Assembly: GCF_024171605.1 (NCBI RefSeq)
Contig: NZ_JALKAA010000008.1
Coordinates: 62,001-126,000 of the forward strand
Direction of reading: 5' to 3'
DNA from: Pontibacter sp. HSC-36F09
Lineage (GTDB): Bacteria > Bacteroidota > Bacteroidia > Cytophagales > Hymenobacteraceae
Length of the DNA stretch: 64,000 bases
Shown: positions 9,176 through 17,639 of the stretch, one piece after another
Layout of the letters: every line of letters begins with the position of its first letter
Numbering within the stretch: the stretch's first letter is position 1
Position numbers and translations under genes: made by a program
The notes under the pieces: model-generated
The model's database searches: none
What the model was told of the DNA's origin: nothing
The model's input: only the letters and a program-made list of their open reading frames with translations

Positions 9176-9433
9176 ATGGAAGAAAATCTCCCGGAATATA
9201 CCCTGCAACAGCTCGCCCTGCGCAATGGCCAGGACCGTGACGATGTGTGGGTAGCCTACAAGGGGCTGATCTACGACGTAAAAAAATCGAGGCTCTGGCG
9301 GAGCGGCAACCATTACGAACACTGGGCCGGACAGGATCTGACCGAGGAACTAAAGGACGCCCCGCATACCGAATATGTGTTTGACAAATTTGAGGTGATC
9401 GGACTAGTCAAAAACTCAGTATACCGAAAATAA
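9176..9433 (+). CDS. Small cytochrome b5-like heme-binding protein
   Basis: An 85-residue cytochrome b5-fold domain standing alone, without signal peptide or membrane segment, so probably a soluble cytosolic heme protein. The fold signature is YTLQQLALRNG, then DVWVAYKGLIYDV, then the core WRSGNHYEHWAGQDLTEEL and APHTEYV. Candidate axial His ligands are His46 or His49 and His64; the HPGG of classical b5 is absent, as in other short bacterial members. The ATG at 9176 begins the domain, whereas an in-frame ATG at 9059 adds 39 residues without features and precedes the likely promoter. No redox partner is adjacent and the physiological role is unknown. Confidence 0.8.
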   Translation: MEENLPEYTLQQLALRNGQDRDDVWVAYKGLIYDVKKSRLWRSGNHYEHWAGQDLTEELKDAPHTEYVFDKFEVIGLVKNSVYRK

Positions 9434-9494
9434 AGCAGAGGGAGTTTGCTAGCATAGCGGGCAGACTTCTGATCAACTATAATTTACCAATACT

Positions 9495-10355
9495 ATGATT
9501 CTGATAGCTGACAGCGGTGCTACCAAAACAGACTGGCGCACCATTGATGTCGACAACGAGTACGAACAGGTAACCACCACTGGCATTAGCCCCCAGTACC
9601 TGGATACTGACAAGATCTACACCATTTTTGAGGCTGAGCTGCTGCCTCAGCTAAAAGAGAGAAACATCAGCGCCATTTACTACTATGGCACCGGCTGCAG
9701 CTCCCCTGAACGCAACAAACGTGTGGAAGATGCCCTGAGCCGTGCTTTTCCAGGTATACCTAACTACGTGGACCACGACCTGCTGGCAGCTGCGCGCGCG
9801 CTGTGCGGTCACAAGCCAGGTATAGCCTGTATCCTGGGCACAGGCTCCAACTCCTGCCTCTACGATGGCAAGAACATCATCGACAACGTGACTTCGCTGG
9901 GTTTCCTGATGGGGGACGAAGGAAGTGGCGCCTACCTGGGCAAGCTGCTGATCAAAGCCTACATGTACCGCGAGCTTCCTGAAGAACTGGCGACTTCACT
10001 AACAAACAGGTATAACCTCACCAAGAACGGTATTCTGGATGCGGTGTACGGCTCTGACATACCCAGCCAGTACCTGGCGACTTTTGCCAAGTTCATGCAC
10101 GAGAAGCGGAAGAACCCAGTGATCAAGGAAATGATTTACGAGAACTTCGAGGAGTTCTTCGAGCGCCACGTGAGCAAGTACGAGGGCTTCGGCGAACTGC
10201 CGGTAAACTTTGTGGGCTCCATCGCGTTTCATTTCGCAGACACGCTTAAGCTGGTGGCGAAGAAGTATGGCTGCCACATTGGGGTCATCATCTCCAGCCC
10301 AAGCGAAGGCCTGATCAAATACCACCAGGAGCTGCTCAAAATGCAGAATGCCTAA
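9495..10355 (+). CDS. BadF/BadG-family sugar kinase (MurNAc or GlcNAc kinase-like)
   Basis: A 286-residue ATPase of the BadF/BadG/BcrA/BcrD family in the ASKHA fold, the group that contains N-acetylglucosamine and N-acetylmuramic acid kinases. The N-terminal phosphate-1 loop is ADSGATKTDW and the second phosphate loop is ACILGTGSNSCLYDG, followed by GFLMGDEGSGAYLGK. It lies 47 bp ahead of murQ. A kinase beside murQ is the arrangement of murK in Tannerella forsythia, where MurK makes MurNAc 6-phosphate for MurQ. That role is likely here, although a GlcNAc kinase cannot be excluded from sequence. Confidence 0.82.
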   Translation: MILIADSGATKTDWRTIDVDNEYEQVTTTGISPQYLDTDKIYTIFEAELLPQLKERNISAIYYYGTGCSSPERNKRVEDALSRAFPGIPNYVDHDLLAAARALCGHKPGIACILGTGSNSCLYDGKNIIDNVTSLGFLMGDEGSGAYLGKLLIKAYMYRELPEELATSLTNRYNLTKNGILDAVYGSDIPSQYLATFAKFMHEKRKNPVIKEMIYENFEEFFERHVSKYEGFGELPVNFVGSIAFHFADTLKLVAKKYGCHIGVIISSPSEGLIKYHQELLKMQNA

Positions 10356-10402
10356 GGGCACGTATACTTATTTTCTGAAATCAAATTTGACTTACCACCA
10401 CA

Positions 10403-11221
10403 GTGTCTACTACCGAATCTGACTCACTTTACAATAAATTAGAGCAAATGCCCGTGCACGAGCTGCTCACCTGCATCAACCAGGAAGACAAAAGTGTGCC
10501 TATAGCCGTTGAGCGGGTAATTCCGCAGATTGAAACCCTGGTGAACACCACTGTAGAACGTCTCCGCGAGGGCGGTAGGCTCTTTTACATTGGGGCAGGC
10601 ACCAGCGGACGACTCGGCATTCTGGACGCATCAGAATGCCCTCCCACATACGGTGTGCCGCATGGCATGGTCATTGGCATAATTGCAGGTGGCGATGGCG
10701 CTATCCGGAAGGCGGTGGAGTTTGCAGAGGATGACACAAAACAAGCATGGAAAGACCTGCAGGAGCATACCATCACGGACAAAGACATGGTGGTAGGTAT
10801 AGCCGCATCGGGCACAACACCTTATGTGGTGGGTGGCCTGGAAGCTTGCCGTCGTGCAGGTATAGCCACCGGTTGCATTGTATGCAATGCCAACAGCCCC
10901 GTGGCTGCCGTTGCCGACTTTCCTGTAGAAGTGATTACCGGCCCGGAATTTGTGACCGGCAGCACCCGAATGAAAGCCGGCACTGCCCAGAAACTCGTGC
11001 TCAACATGCTCACCACAGCTACCATGATTCAGCTTGGCCACGTGAGAGGGAACAAGATGGTAGACATGCAGCTATCCAACACGAAGCTGGTAGAACGTGG
11101 CACACGCATGCTGATGGATGAATTGCAGCTGGCAAAACCAGAGGCTGCTGCTCTGCTCAAGAAGTACGGCAGCGTACGAGCCGCCATCGAGGCCTACCGC
11201 AATGGCAATGCTATTTCATAA
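10403..11221 (+). CDS. murQ: N-acetylmuramic acid 6-phosphate etherase
   Basis: The 272-residue SIS-fold lyase removes the D-lactyl ether from MurNAc 6-phosphate, giving GlcNAc 6-phosphate in cell-wall recycling. The sugar-phosphate site and catalytic Glu are in GTSGRLGILDASECPPTYGV, and STRMKAGTAQKLVLNML is the second conserved block. The start is taken as GTG at 10403: the next residues TESDSLYNKLEQM align with the usual MurQ N-terminus and no ATG lies just upstream. It is slightly shorter than E. coli MurQ. It forms a unit with the kinase gene upstream and ends at a strong hairpin. Confidence 0.95.
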   Translation: MSTTESDSLYNKLEQMPVHELLTCINQEDKSVPIAVERVIPQIETLVNTTVERLREGGRLFYIGAGTSGRLGILDASECPPTYGVPHGMVIGIIAGGDGAIRKAVEFAEDDTKQAWKDLQEHTITDKDMVVGIAASGTTPYVVGGLEACRRAGIATGCIVCNANSPVAAVADFPVEVITGPEFVTGSTRMKAGTAQKLVLNMLTTATMIQLGHVRGNKMVDMQLSNTKLVERGTRMLMDELQLAKPEAAALLKKYGSVRAAIEAYRNGNAIS

Positions 11222-11234
11222 AGCCTATACCTAA

Positions 11235-11285
11235 AAAACAGATCGGCCTGCCAGAATAAGAAAACGCGGCAGGCCGATCTGTTTT
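11235..11285. terminator. Bidirectional terminator after murQ
   Basis: A perfect 18-bp inverted repeat (11235-11252 and 11268-11285) with a 15-nt loop and A/T-rich outer ends. It lies between the convergent murQ and the lipoprotein-like gene at 11305, and probably serves both. Confidence 0.85.
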
Positions 11286-11304
11286 GGTATACGTCTGGAA
11301 ATAG

Positions 11305-12387
11305 CTAATCCAATATGGCCATACTCTCTACCAGTACTTTCGCTGCTTCTTTGCTCGGCACTTTATAATTGATCACCGCCCAGTCATAGCCCAGCTTAAA
11401 GCGATCGTCTTTTATAGCGTACCGCATCTTCTCGCGGTACGCGGCTACAGGTTCCAGACCAAGTTCCTGCCGCAGTTCGTTTGCCTTTGCCTCTTCCTCC
11501 TCACTCATACGCTGCACCAGGTAGCGGCTCGACAAATCGCCAAACTCCTTATCATCTTTGCAGTCTTCCGGTTTATTACAAATGACGCGTGCCAGCACTT
11601 TGGACCGGTATAGGTTCTTGCCCTGCTGCTGGTCCATCAGGTAGGCAGCTGCATGCGGGTCGAGCTTGCCCTCCTGCACTGCCTGGGTGAGCACCGTCTT
11701 GAAATCAAATCCGTTTCGGGCAGTAGTCTGCCTTTGAATCACAATGCTGAAGCGGGGCAACACCTCCAGCGTGTCGGGCAATCCAATCAGATCCTCTCCC
11801 GGATAGCCGTGCTTGCTGACCCAGGCCAGCAGTCTTTTCACGTTGTCAGCCTCTATTTTCCGGATCGTATCAGCATGAACGCGCAGGCCTCCTTTCGCCT
11901 GGCGGAAGAACTGATCCCGTGCCCAGAGTTCGTCCAGGTCAGCACGCAGGTCGATGTTCGTGTTCTCCCGGAAGGCTTTGCGGCGCTTCGGGTACTTCTT
12001 GACAAACTTCTTCCAGCCTTTGTGAGCTCTCAGGGTATCAAGCGGCTCCTGCTGCTCCAGGTATTCCAGCGACACCCCTTTTTCTACCAACTTCTCCAGA
12101 TAATTTATACCTTGTTTTGCGTGCCCAGTGAGCCCGGCGCATACGGCCGCATTGTAGTAGTCGCGGGCAAAACCATGTGGCACGGCCGCAAAAGCCTGCT
12201 GGTATACCTGCAGCGCACCTGCGTAGTCATTCGCCATCACCAACCGTTCGGCTTTGTTGATGTGGGGGTGGTAGTCTTTGGTATAATCTGCCTTGGCCAT
12301 TGCCTGGGCACTAAAGCATAGCATGGCCAGCAGGAAGAGTATAGCACCCGCAGGCTTAAAAAATTTGGGTCTGAATGTGAACTGCAT
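11305..12387 (-). CDS. Exported hypothetical protein with N-terminal TPR-like region
   Basis: A 360-residue protein of unknown function. Residues 1-31 look like a Sec signal peptide (basic start, hydrophobic LFLLAMLCFSAQ, cut after AMA), so it is probably periplasmic. Residues 40-100 have helical-repeat character (AERLVMANDYAGALQVYQQAF, YYNAAVCAGLTGHAKQGINYLEKL) resembling tetratricopeptide repeats. The second half is charged and includes HGYPGEDLIGLPDTLEVL and a two-Cys stretch CNKPEDC; it somewhat recalls the DUF6624 family, but that is uncertain. It is transcribed alone towards murQ. Confidence 0.65.
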   Translation of the reverse strand: MQFTFRPKFFKPAGAILFLLAMLCFSAQAMAKADYTKDYHPHINKAERLVMANDYAGALQVYQQAFAAVPHGFARDYYNAAVCAGLTGHAKQGINYLEKLVEKGVSLEYLEQQEPLDTLRAHKGWKKFVKKYPKRRKAFRENTNIDLRADLDELWARDQFFRQAKGGLRVHADTIRKIEADNVKRLLAWVSKHGYPGEDLIGLPDTLEVLPRFSIVIQRQTTARNGFDFKTVLTQAVQEGKLDPHAAAYLMDQQQGKNLYRSKVLARVICNKPEDCKDDKEFGDLSSRYLVQRMSEEEEAKANELRQELGLEPVAAYREKMRYAIKDDRFKLGYDWAVINYKVPSKEAAKVLVESMAILD

Positions 12388-12610
12388 AGAAGATGGGTGG
12401 TGTTTTCAGTTGGAACGTGCCATGTTATAACGTACTCAGGAAAGCCTTAGCATATACAGTGGCTATTTTGTACCCGCTTATACCTGCATCAGCACATAGG
12501 AGTTGACTTAATCAGGAGATTTCTTCCTTAAATATAGCCAACTTTGTCCATAATCTTTAAGTAGACTGACAAATGCCAGCCTCTGACACAGGCGCAGAAT
12601 AGATTGACTT

Positions 12611-13180
12611 ATGCACGACATTGAACCCTTTTATAACTGGCTGGAGCTATACTCAGCTGCCGAGGACCCACGCTCTCCGCTATATGGCGCCGAGAACAGC
12701 CTGCTGCAGTACACTCATACCATCTATGGTTACTACATACACCCCCAGTGGGACGACATCGACTCTGAAACGCTATTTCTGAAAATCCTGTATGCCGACT
12801 ACGACCTGGGCTTTGCCGTGATCGAGTTTATAGGGGAGTGGAACGATGCGCTCCACAACGACATCATGAAGCTCAAACGCAACATCATTGATCCGCTGGT
12901 GCAGGAAGGCATCAAGCACTTTATCCTGATCGGCGAGAATGTGTTCAACTTCCACGGTTCGGAGGACGACTACTACGAAGAGTGGTTTGAGGATGTGGAG
13001 GAAGGCTGGATCGCGGCCATTAGTTTCCGGGATTTTGTGCTCAGCGAGATGCGCAGCTACAACATTGACTCCTACGTCAACACGGGTGGCACACTGGATG
13101 AGTTGCATTGGCGTACCTATACTCCAAAACGGCTCTTTGCGCTGGTAAACAGCATGATTCAAAAGCGGCTGGGCCCGTAA
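12611..13180 (+). CDS. Conserved hypothetical protein, acidic
   Basis: A 189-residue soluble protein with no signal peptide or membrane segment. It is rich in aromatic and acidic residues (for example ENVFNFHGSEDDYYEEWFED). The middle segment, FAVIEFIGEWNDALHNDIMKLKRNIIDPLVQEGIKHFILIGENV, reads like an alternating strand-helix-strand core. I do not recognise a family with a known function. Codon use looks like its neighbours. A hairpin terminator follows after 22 bp. Confidence 0.65.
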   Translation: MHDIEPFYNWLELYSAAEDPRSPLYGAENSLLQYTHTIYGYYIHPQWDDIDSETLFLKILYADYDLGFAVIEFIGEWNDALHNDIMKLKRNIIDPLVQEGIKHFILIGENVFNFHGSEDDYYEEWFEDVEEGWIAAISFRDFVLSEMRSYNIDSYVNTGGTLDELHWRTYTPKRLFALVNSMIQKRLGP

Positions 13181-13202
13181 TCGGTTTAAACCAAGTAAAA
13201 AC

Positions 13203-13235
13203 AAAAGAGCGGACTCGTCGTGAGCCCGCTCTTTT
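13203..13235. terminator. Terminator hairpin
   Basis: A 14-bp stem with one A-C mismatch and a 5-nt loop, flanked by AAAA and TTTT. It lies between the convergent hypothetical gene (ending at 13180) and the small lipoprotein gene (ending at 13258). Confidence 0.75.
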
Positions 13236-13257
13236 GCTGTGTATACGTAACGTGAGA

Positions 13258-13449
13258 CTACTGAACTACAGCCGTGTCGCCGTCTTCAATACGATCAGCT
13301 TCTTGCTCACCAGCTTCTTCAATCTGATCCGCTTGCTCTTCAGCAGCGTCTTCTACCTGGTCAGCTCTCTCATCAGTTGCAGAGTCGCAAGATGCGAATG
13401 TGAATGTAAAAAGACCAGCGGCGAGGAAAAGGTAAATTGACTTTTTCAT
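13258..13449 (-). CDS. Small acidic lipoprotein
   Basis: A 63-residue predicted lipoprotein. The signal peptide MKKSIYLFLAAGLFTFTFAS ends in Cys20, a candidate lipidation site. The mature part is almost entirely Ala, Glu, Asp and Gln in an imperfect repeat (ADQVEDAAEEQ, ADQIEEAGEQE, ADRIEDGD), which suggests a short helix or coiled coil. It ends in TAVVQ, nearly the same as the TAVQ ending of the next gene, so the two are probably duplicates. No function is known. Start and stop are supported by the lipoprotein signal and the nearby terminator. Confidence 0.7.
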   Translation of the reverse strand: MKKSIYLFLAAGLFTFTFASCDSATDERADQVEDAAEEQADQIEEAGEQEADRIEDGDTAVVQ

Positions 13450-13565
13450 GTTTATAAGTTTAATGTGATGGTGGAAAATGGTTGGTTATCGCAACGGGCA
13501 CCACCCTGCACCGAAGCTTGAATGCCAATACGCAGCCTGTACATATTAGTTGAGGTATATATATA

Positions 13566-13593
13566 AAAAAAGCACTCCAGGGAGTGCTTTTTT
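13566..13593 (-). terminator. Terminator of the 60-residue lipoprotein gene
   Basis: A 13-bp perfect stem with a tight loop and a T-tract on the minus strand, 41 bp past the stop at 13635. Confidence 0.75.
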
Positions 13594-13634
13594 CTTTCGC
13601 CGGGCCTTGCGGCCGGTAGTACTGGTACTTGTGA

Positions 13635-13817
13635 CTACTGAACAGCAGTTGTGTCTTCCTCGATAGTAGCAGTAGTGTCTGCCTCTACTTCAGTCTCAAC
13701 TTCAACTGTCTCTACAGTTTCAGTAGTTTCAACTTCAGTTGCAGTTTCTTCTGCGTTGTTGCATGAAGCAAATGTGAAAAGACCTGCAACGAATAGTAAA
13801 CCGAATACTTTTTTCAT
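13635..13817 (-). CDS. Small Thr/Glu/Val-rich lipoprotein
   Basis: A 60-residue predicted lipoprotein. The signal peptide MKKVFGLLFVAGLFTFASC places the lipid-modified Cys at residue 19. The mature part consists almost wholly of Thr, Glu, Val and Ala in a two-residue alternation (ETVETVEVETEVEADTT), favouring an extended or disordered acidic tail. Signal peptide and C-terminal TAVQ resemble the neighbouring 63-residue lipoprotein, pointing to duplication followed by drift of the low-complexity part. Function unknown. Confidence 0.7.
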   Translation of the reverse strand: MKKVFGLLFVAGLFTFASCNNAEETATEVETTETVETVEVETEVEADTTATIEEDTTAVQ

Positions 13818-13889
13818 AATGTTTTGTGATTGGTTAAGGATGAAGCTTCAAATATAACTCTATATCTGAATATATTGATACAGAAGCTT

Positions 13890-15203
13890 TTATTTTTTCT
13901 TAAACAACACTTTGATCGGCACTCCTTCAAAGCCAAAATGCTTCCGGATACTGTTTTCCAGATAGCGCGTATACGGCTCCTTTACATACTGCGGCAGGTT
14001 GCAGAAAAACGCAAACGTCGGGTTGTGCGTCGGCAGTTGCGTCACGTACTTTATCTTGATGAACTTGCCTTTCACGGATGGTGGCGGGTAGCGCTCAATA
14101 TCCGGCAGGATCTTATCGTTCAGCTTTGAAGTAGAGATTTTACGGGTTTTCTGCTCGTATACCTCCATCGCCGTCCCAACAGCTTTGTGCACACGCTGCT
14201 TGGTAACTACCGATGTGAAAATGATCGGCACATACTTAATCGGGGCAATCGCTTCGAGTATCTTCTCTTCGAACTCCTTGGTGGTGTGCGTATCCTTCTC
14301 CACCATGTCCCACTTGTTCACCAGTATCACGATGCCTTTGCGGTTTTTCTCAGCCAGCGAGATAATGTTCACGTCCTGCGACTCTATACCTCTGGTGGCG
14401 TCCAGCATCACAATACACACATCGGCATCTTCCAGGGCACGCACCGAGCGCATCACCGAGTAGAATTCAATGTCCTCGCTCACTTTGCTTTTGCGGCGCA
14501 GACCAGCCGTGTCGACAATGATAAACTCTTTGCCAAAGGCGTTGTAGCGGGAGTCGATCGCGTCGCGGGTGGTACCAGCAATATCGGTTACGATGTTACG
14601 CTCCACGCCCAGCAGCATGTTTACAAATGAGGACTTGCCTACGTTCGGGCGGCCTAGCACGGCAAGTCTGGGTATACCTGCATCCGGATCTTCTGTACCA
14701 TCAGTTTTGAAGTGCTTCACCACCTCGTCCAGCAGGTCGCCGGTGCCGGAGCCACTTTGCGACGATACCGGGAATACGTCTATACCTAGGCCCAAAGCAT
14801 AAAACTCCCCCATCTGGTGGGCACGGGCATTCGTGTCGGCTTTGTTAGCCACTACATAGATGGGCTTGTCGGTGCGGCGCAGTACGTTGGCAAATTCTTC
14901 GTCCAGGCTGGTTACGCCTGCCTCTACGTCTACCATGAACAGGATCACATCGGCTTCTTTAATAGCCAGCTCTACCTGTTTGTTGATTTCTCCTTCAAAA
15001 ATATCGTCTGAACCGTGCACATAGCCACCTGTGTCGATCACGGTGAAGTACTTGCCAATCCAGTCGCCGTGGCCGTAGCTGCGGTCGCGGGTCACGCCGC
15101 TCTCGTTGTCCATAATGGCCTGGCGGCGCCCTACAAGGCGGTTAAAAAGTGTAGACTTGCCCACGTTCGGGCGGCCTACGATTGCAATGATGTTGGTTGA
15201 CAT
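13890..15203 (-). CDS. der: Ribosome biogenesis GTPase Der (EngA)
   Basis: A 437-residue protein with two consecutive GTPase domains and a C-terminal KH-like domain, the unique architecture of Der, which acts in maturation of the 50S subunit. The first domain has GRPNVGKSTLFNRLVG at its P-loop and DTGGY in switch II; the second has GRPNVGKSSFVNMLLG and DTAGLRRKSK. NKAD and NKWD are the base-specificity motifs. The length is normal. It lies 63 bp downstream of era on the same strand; the two GTPase genes may share a transcript. Confidence 0.97.
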   Translation of the reverse strand: MSTNIIAIVGRPNVGKSTLFNRLVGRRQAIMDNESGVTRDRSYGHGDWIGKYFTVIDTGGYVHGSDDIFEGEINKQVELAIKEADVILFMVDVEAGVTSLDEEFANVLRRTDKPIYVVANKADTNARAHQMGEFYALGLGIDVFPVSSQSGSGTGDLLDEVVKHFKTDGTEDPDAGIPRLAVLGRPNVGKSSFVNMLLGVERNIVTDIAGTTRDAIDSRYNAFGKEFIIVDTAGLRRKSKVSEDIEFYSVMRSVRALEDADVCIVMLDATRGIESQDVNIISLAEKNRKGIVILVNKWDMVEKDTHTTKEFEEKILEAIAPIKYVPIIFTSVVTKQRVHKAVGTAMEVYEQKTRKISTSKLNDKILPDIERYPPPSVKGKFIKIKYVTQLPTHNPTFAFFCNLPQYVKEPYTRYLENSIRKHFGFEGVPIKVLFKKK

Positions 15204-15266
15204 CGAAATAAAATAAAATAGTTAAAGTGCCCCCGGAGCACCTTGCCCCGAAGCTTTAATAGTGCG

Positions 15267-16154
15267 CTACTCGCTGTAGCCGAATCGGCGTAGCAGCTTC
15301 TGGTCGGTTCGCCAGTTCTCGTTCACGCGCACGTATAAATCAAGAAATATCTTTTTCTGGAAAAACTGCTCCATATCCACGCGGGCCTGTGTGCCCACTT
15401 TTTTCAGTGCCTCGCCTTTGTGGCCGATCACAATGCCCTTCTGGCTCTTGCGCTCCACGCTAATCTCGGCACGGATACGGATGATGTCCTCTTCTTCCTT
15501 AAACTCCTCTACCACCACTTCGCAGCTATAGGGAATTTCCTTTTTGTAGTTGAGTAAAATCTTCTCGCGGATGATCTCAGACACAAAGAAACGCTCAGGC
15601 TTGTCAGTCAGTTCATCTTTCGGATAAAAAGCCGGGTGCTCTGGCAACAAAGCCATCAATCGGGCGAACAATTGCTCTACTCCGAAATTATGCAAAGCCG
15701 AAATCGGATGGATCTCGGTCGGGTTCATCTTCTCCTGCCAGTAGGCTACCTTCTCGTTCACTTCCTCCTCGGTGGCCTGGTCAATTTTGTTGATGAGCAG
15801 CAGGATCGGCACATTGGCGTGCTGCAGGCGTTTGATCACATCGTCCTCATCGTGCTTTTCATAAATGTCCGTCACAAACAGGATGATGTCTGCATCCTCC
15901 AGCGAGGTGCGCACAAAGCTCATCATCGACTCGTGCAACGCATACTGTGGCTTGATGATGCCAGGCGTGTCAGAGTACACGATCTGGAAATCATCACCGT
16001 TCAGGATACCCATGATGCGATGACGGGTGGTCTGAGCTTTGGATGTGATAATAGACAGCTTCTCCCCCACCAGGGCGTTCATAAGCGTGGATTTACCTAC
16101 ATTGGGCTTCCCCACTATACTCACAAAACCGGCTTTGTGCGGACTTTCGGACAT
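15267..16154 (-). CDS. era: GTPase Era
   Basis: A 295-residue GTPase that binds the 3' end of 16S rRNA and helps assemble the 30S subunit. The P-loop is GKPNVGKSTLMNALVG, switch II is SDTPGI, and NKID gives guanine specificity. The C-terminal KH domain contains the RNA-binding GHKGEALKKVGTQAR loop. The length is typical. It is the first gene of the era-der pair, and a TAATTTTG -7 box lies just ahead of it. Confidence 0.97.
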   Translation of the reverse strand: MSESPHKAGFVSIVGKPNVGKSTLMNALVGEKLSIITSKAQTTRHRIMGILNGDDFQIVYSDTPGIIKPQYALHESMMSFVRTSLEDADIILFVTDIYEKHDEDDVIKRLQHANVPILLLINKIDQATEEEVNEKVAYWQEKMNPTEIHPISALHNFGVEQLFARLMALLPEHPAFYPKDELTDKPERFFVSEIIREKILLNYKKEIPYSCEVVVEEFKEEEDIIRIRAEISVERKSQKGIVIGHKGEALKKVGTQARVDMEQFFQKKIFLDLYVRVNENWRTDQKLLRRFGYSE

Positions 16155-16173
16155 ACACTAAAATTTAAGGATG

Positions 16174-16181
16174 CAAAATTA
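16174..16181 (-). promoter_or_regulatory. Putative -7 box for era
   Basis: On the minus strand this reads TAATTTTG, an exact TAnnTTTG match, 19 bp before the era start codon. No clear -33 box is seen. Confidence 0.4.
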
Positions 16182-16474
16182 CTCCTTTTTTTACGAAACA
16201 CGGTGAAAATGTGTGGATTTCAGTTTAATATGTGATTGAGCGATTTGGTGAATTGTTAAATTGTTGATGGTTAATTGTTGTTCGTGCGAGATTTGGTCAG
16301 GCTACTACCTATACCTGTTTGGCCACGGCTGATCTGTTAGACGCTCGCGGGTCTAAAGCCACCGCGAGGTCTTGGCGCCTACTTTCAAACATTTCAGCCC
16401 CCTTTAGCTTTATACCCTGCCACCCTCTATCAGGGCATAGAAACTATCGATCATAACTAACTCGTTATACTTCG
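16182..16474. other. Intergenic region between era and hemH
   Basis: A divergent intergenic stretch. It contains an AT-rich imperfect repeat around 16236-16280 built of GAATTGTTAAATTGTTGATGG-like units, one TATACCT motif near 16310, and a short dyad CTCGCGG (16344-16350) / CCGCGAG (16362-16368). I see no gene or tRNA in it. Confidence 0.4.
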
Positions 16475-16482
16475 TATCTTTG
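16475..16482 (+). promoter_or_regulatory. Putative -7 box for hemH
   Basis: TATCTTTG, an exact TAnnTTTG match, 26 bp before the hemH start codon. A TTTG -33 element is not evident. Confidence 0.45.
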
Positions 16483-16508
16483 TAAAGCAACAGCACTATT
16501 TGTTATAG

Positions 16509-17537
16509 ATGAGCAAGAAAAAAACAGGCAAGATTGGGGTTTTGCTGGTAAACCTGGGCACACCGGATACGCCCAATACTCCTGACGTAAGAAAATACCT
16601 GCGCGAGTTCCTGCTGGACCGCCGCGTGATCGATATTAACCCTGTAGGCCGCTATGCGCTCGTTAACGGCATTATCGCGCCGTTCCGGGCACCTAAGTCC
16701 GCCAAGGTATACAAGCAGCTCTGGACCGAACGCGGCTCGCCCCTCATGTACCACGGCCGCGACCTGCAGGTCAAACTGCAGGCTGCCCTGGGTGATGACT
16801 ACCACGTGGCTTTTGGTATGCGTTACCAGAGCCCAAGCATCAAGAGCGCACTGGAAGAGCTTCAGGATAAGAGTGTCTCCCGCATCATTGTGGTGCCCCT
16901 GTTCCCACAGTACGCCTCTGCATCAACCGGTTCGGTGCAGGATAAGATCATGGAGATCGTCAGGGAATGGTGGATTATCCCGAGCATCAACTTCATCTCG
17001 ACCTACTGCGACGACCCGGGCTTCATCAACGCCTTTGCGGAGCTGGGCAAAAAGTACATGGCCGAGGACGACTACGACCATGTGGTATTCAGCTATCACG
17101 GGGTGCCGGAGCGGCAGGTGCTCAAGGGCAGTGACCACGGCTATTGCAAGCTGGGCTCATGCTGCAACAGCTACAACAAGCGCAACCGCTACTGTTACCG
17201 TGCTTCCTGCTTTGAGACCTCCCGTTTGCTGGCTGCAGCACTTGGTCTGCGCGAGGACCAGTATACCATCGCTTTCCAATCCAGGCTGCTGAGCGACCCT
17301 TGGTTGCAACCCTACACCGACGAGATACTAAAGACCATGCCAGCCAAAGGCATCAAAAAAGTGCTTGCCTTCAGTCCTGCTTTCGTGGCTGACTGCCTGG
17401 AGACCACTATTGAGGTGGGTGAAGAGTTCAAGGAGATGTTTGAGCACGCCGGTGGTGAGAAATGGGTGCTTGTCGAGAGCCTGAATTCCAGCGACACCTG
17501 GGTAGAAGCCCTGAAAAACATGGTGCTGGAGAATTAG
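16509..17537 (+). CDS. hemH: Ferrochelatase with internal cysteine cluster
   Basis: A 342-residue ferrochelatase inserting Fe(II) into protoporphyrin IX to form protoheme, a cytosolic or membrane-associated enzyme. The N-terminal VLLVNLGTPDTPNTPDVRKYL block and the catalytic SYHGVPERQ His are present. Residues 213-234 carry five Cys (Cys213, 218, 219, 229 and 234) after that His. Such a cluster is characteristic of microbial ferrochelatases that bind a [2Fe-2S] centre, and it probably does so here. It is transcribed alone with a TATCTTTG box upstream and a long perfect hairpin downstream. Confidence 0.95.
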   Translation: MSKKKTGKIGVLLVNLGTPDTPNTPDVRKYLREFLLDRRVIDINPVGRYALVNGIIAPFRAPKSAKVYKQLWTERGSPLMYHGRDLQVKLQAALGDDYHVAFGMRYQSPSIKSALEELQDKSVSRIIVVPLFPQYASASTGSVQDKIMEIVREWWIIPSINFISTYCDDPGFINAFAELGKKYMAEDDYDHVVFSYHGVPERQVLKGSDHGYCKLGSCCNSYNKRNRYCYRASCFETSRLLAAALGLREDQYTIAFQSRLLSDPWLQPYTDEILKTMPAKGIKKVLAFSPAFVADCLETTIEVGEEFKEMFEHAGGEKWVLVESLNSSDTWVEALKNMVLEN

Positions 17538-17540
17538 AGC

Positions 17541-17576
17541 GATTTGAAAATTTGGAGATGTGAAGATTTGAAAATG
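17541..17576. repeat. Low-complexity intergenic repeat
   Basis: Imperfect tandem units of the form GATTTGAAAAT / GATTTGAAAATG follow hemH directly. Comparable drifting short repeats occur elsewhere in this window between genes (16236-16280, 17900-17940, 47254-47285). Confidence 0.5.
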
Positions 17577-17587
17577 ACTTCACAGGT

Positions 17588-17636
17588 ATAAACCAGAAGC
17601 GCCGCTGTAAGATTTACAGCGGCGCTTCTGGTTTAT
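17588..17636 (+). terminator. Perfect 23-bp hairpin after hemH
   Basis: Arms 17588-17610 and 17614-17636 are perfectly complementary around a 3-nt GAT loop, with the GC-rich core AGAAGCGCCGCTG. It starts 50 bp after the hemH stop. There is no long T-tract, so termination is likely but not textbook. Confidence 0.7.
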
Positions 17637-17639
17637 AAA

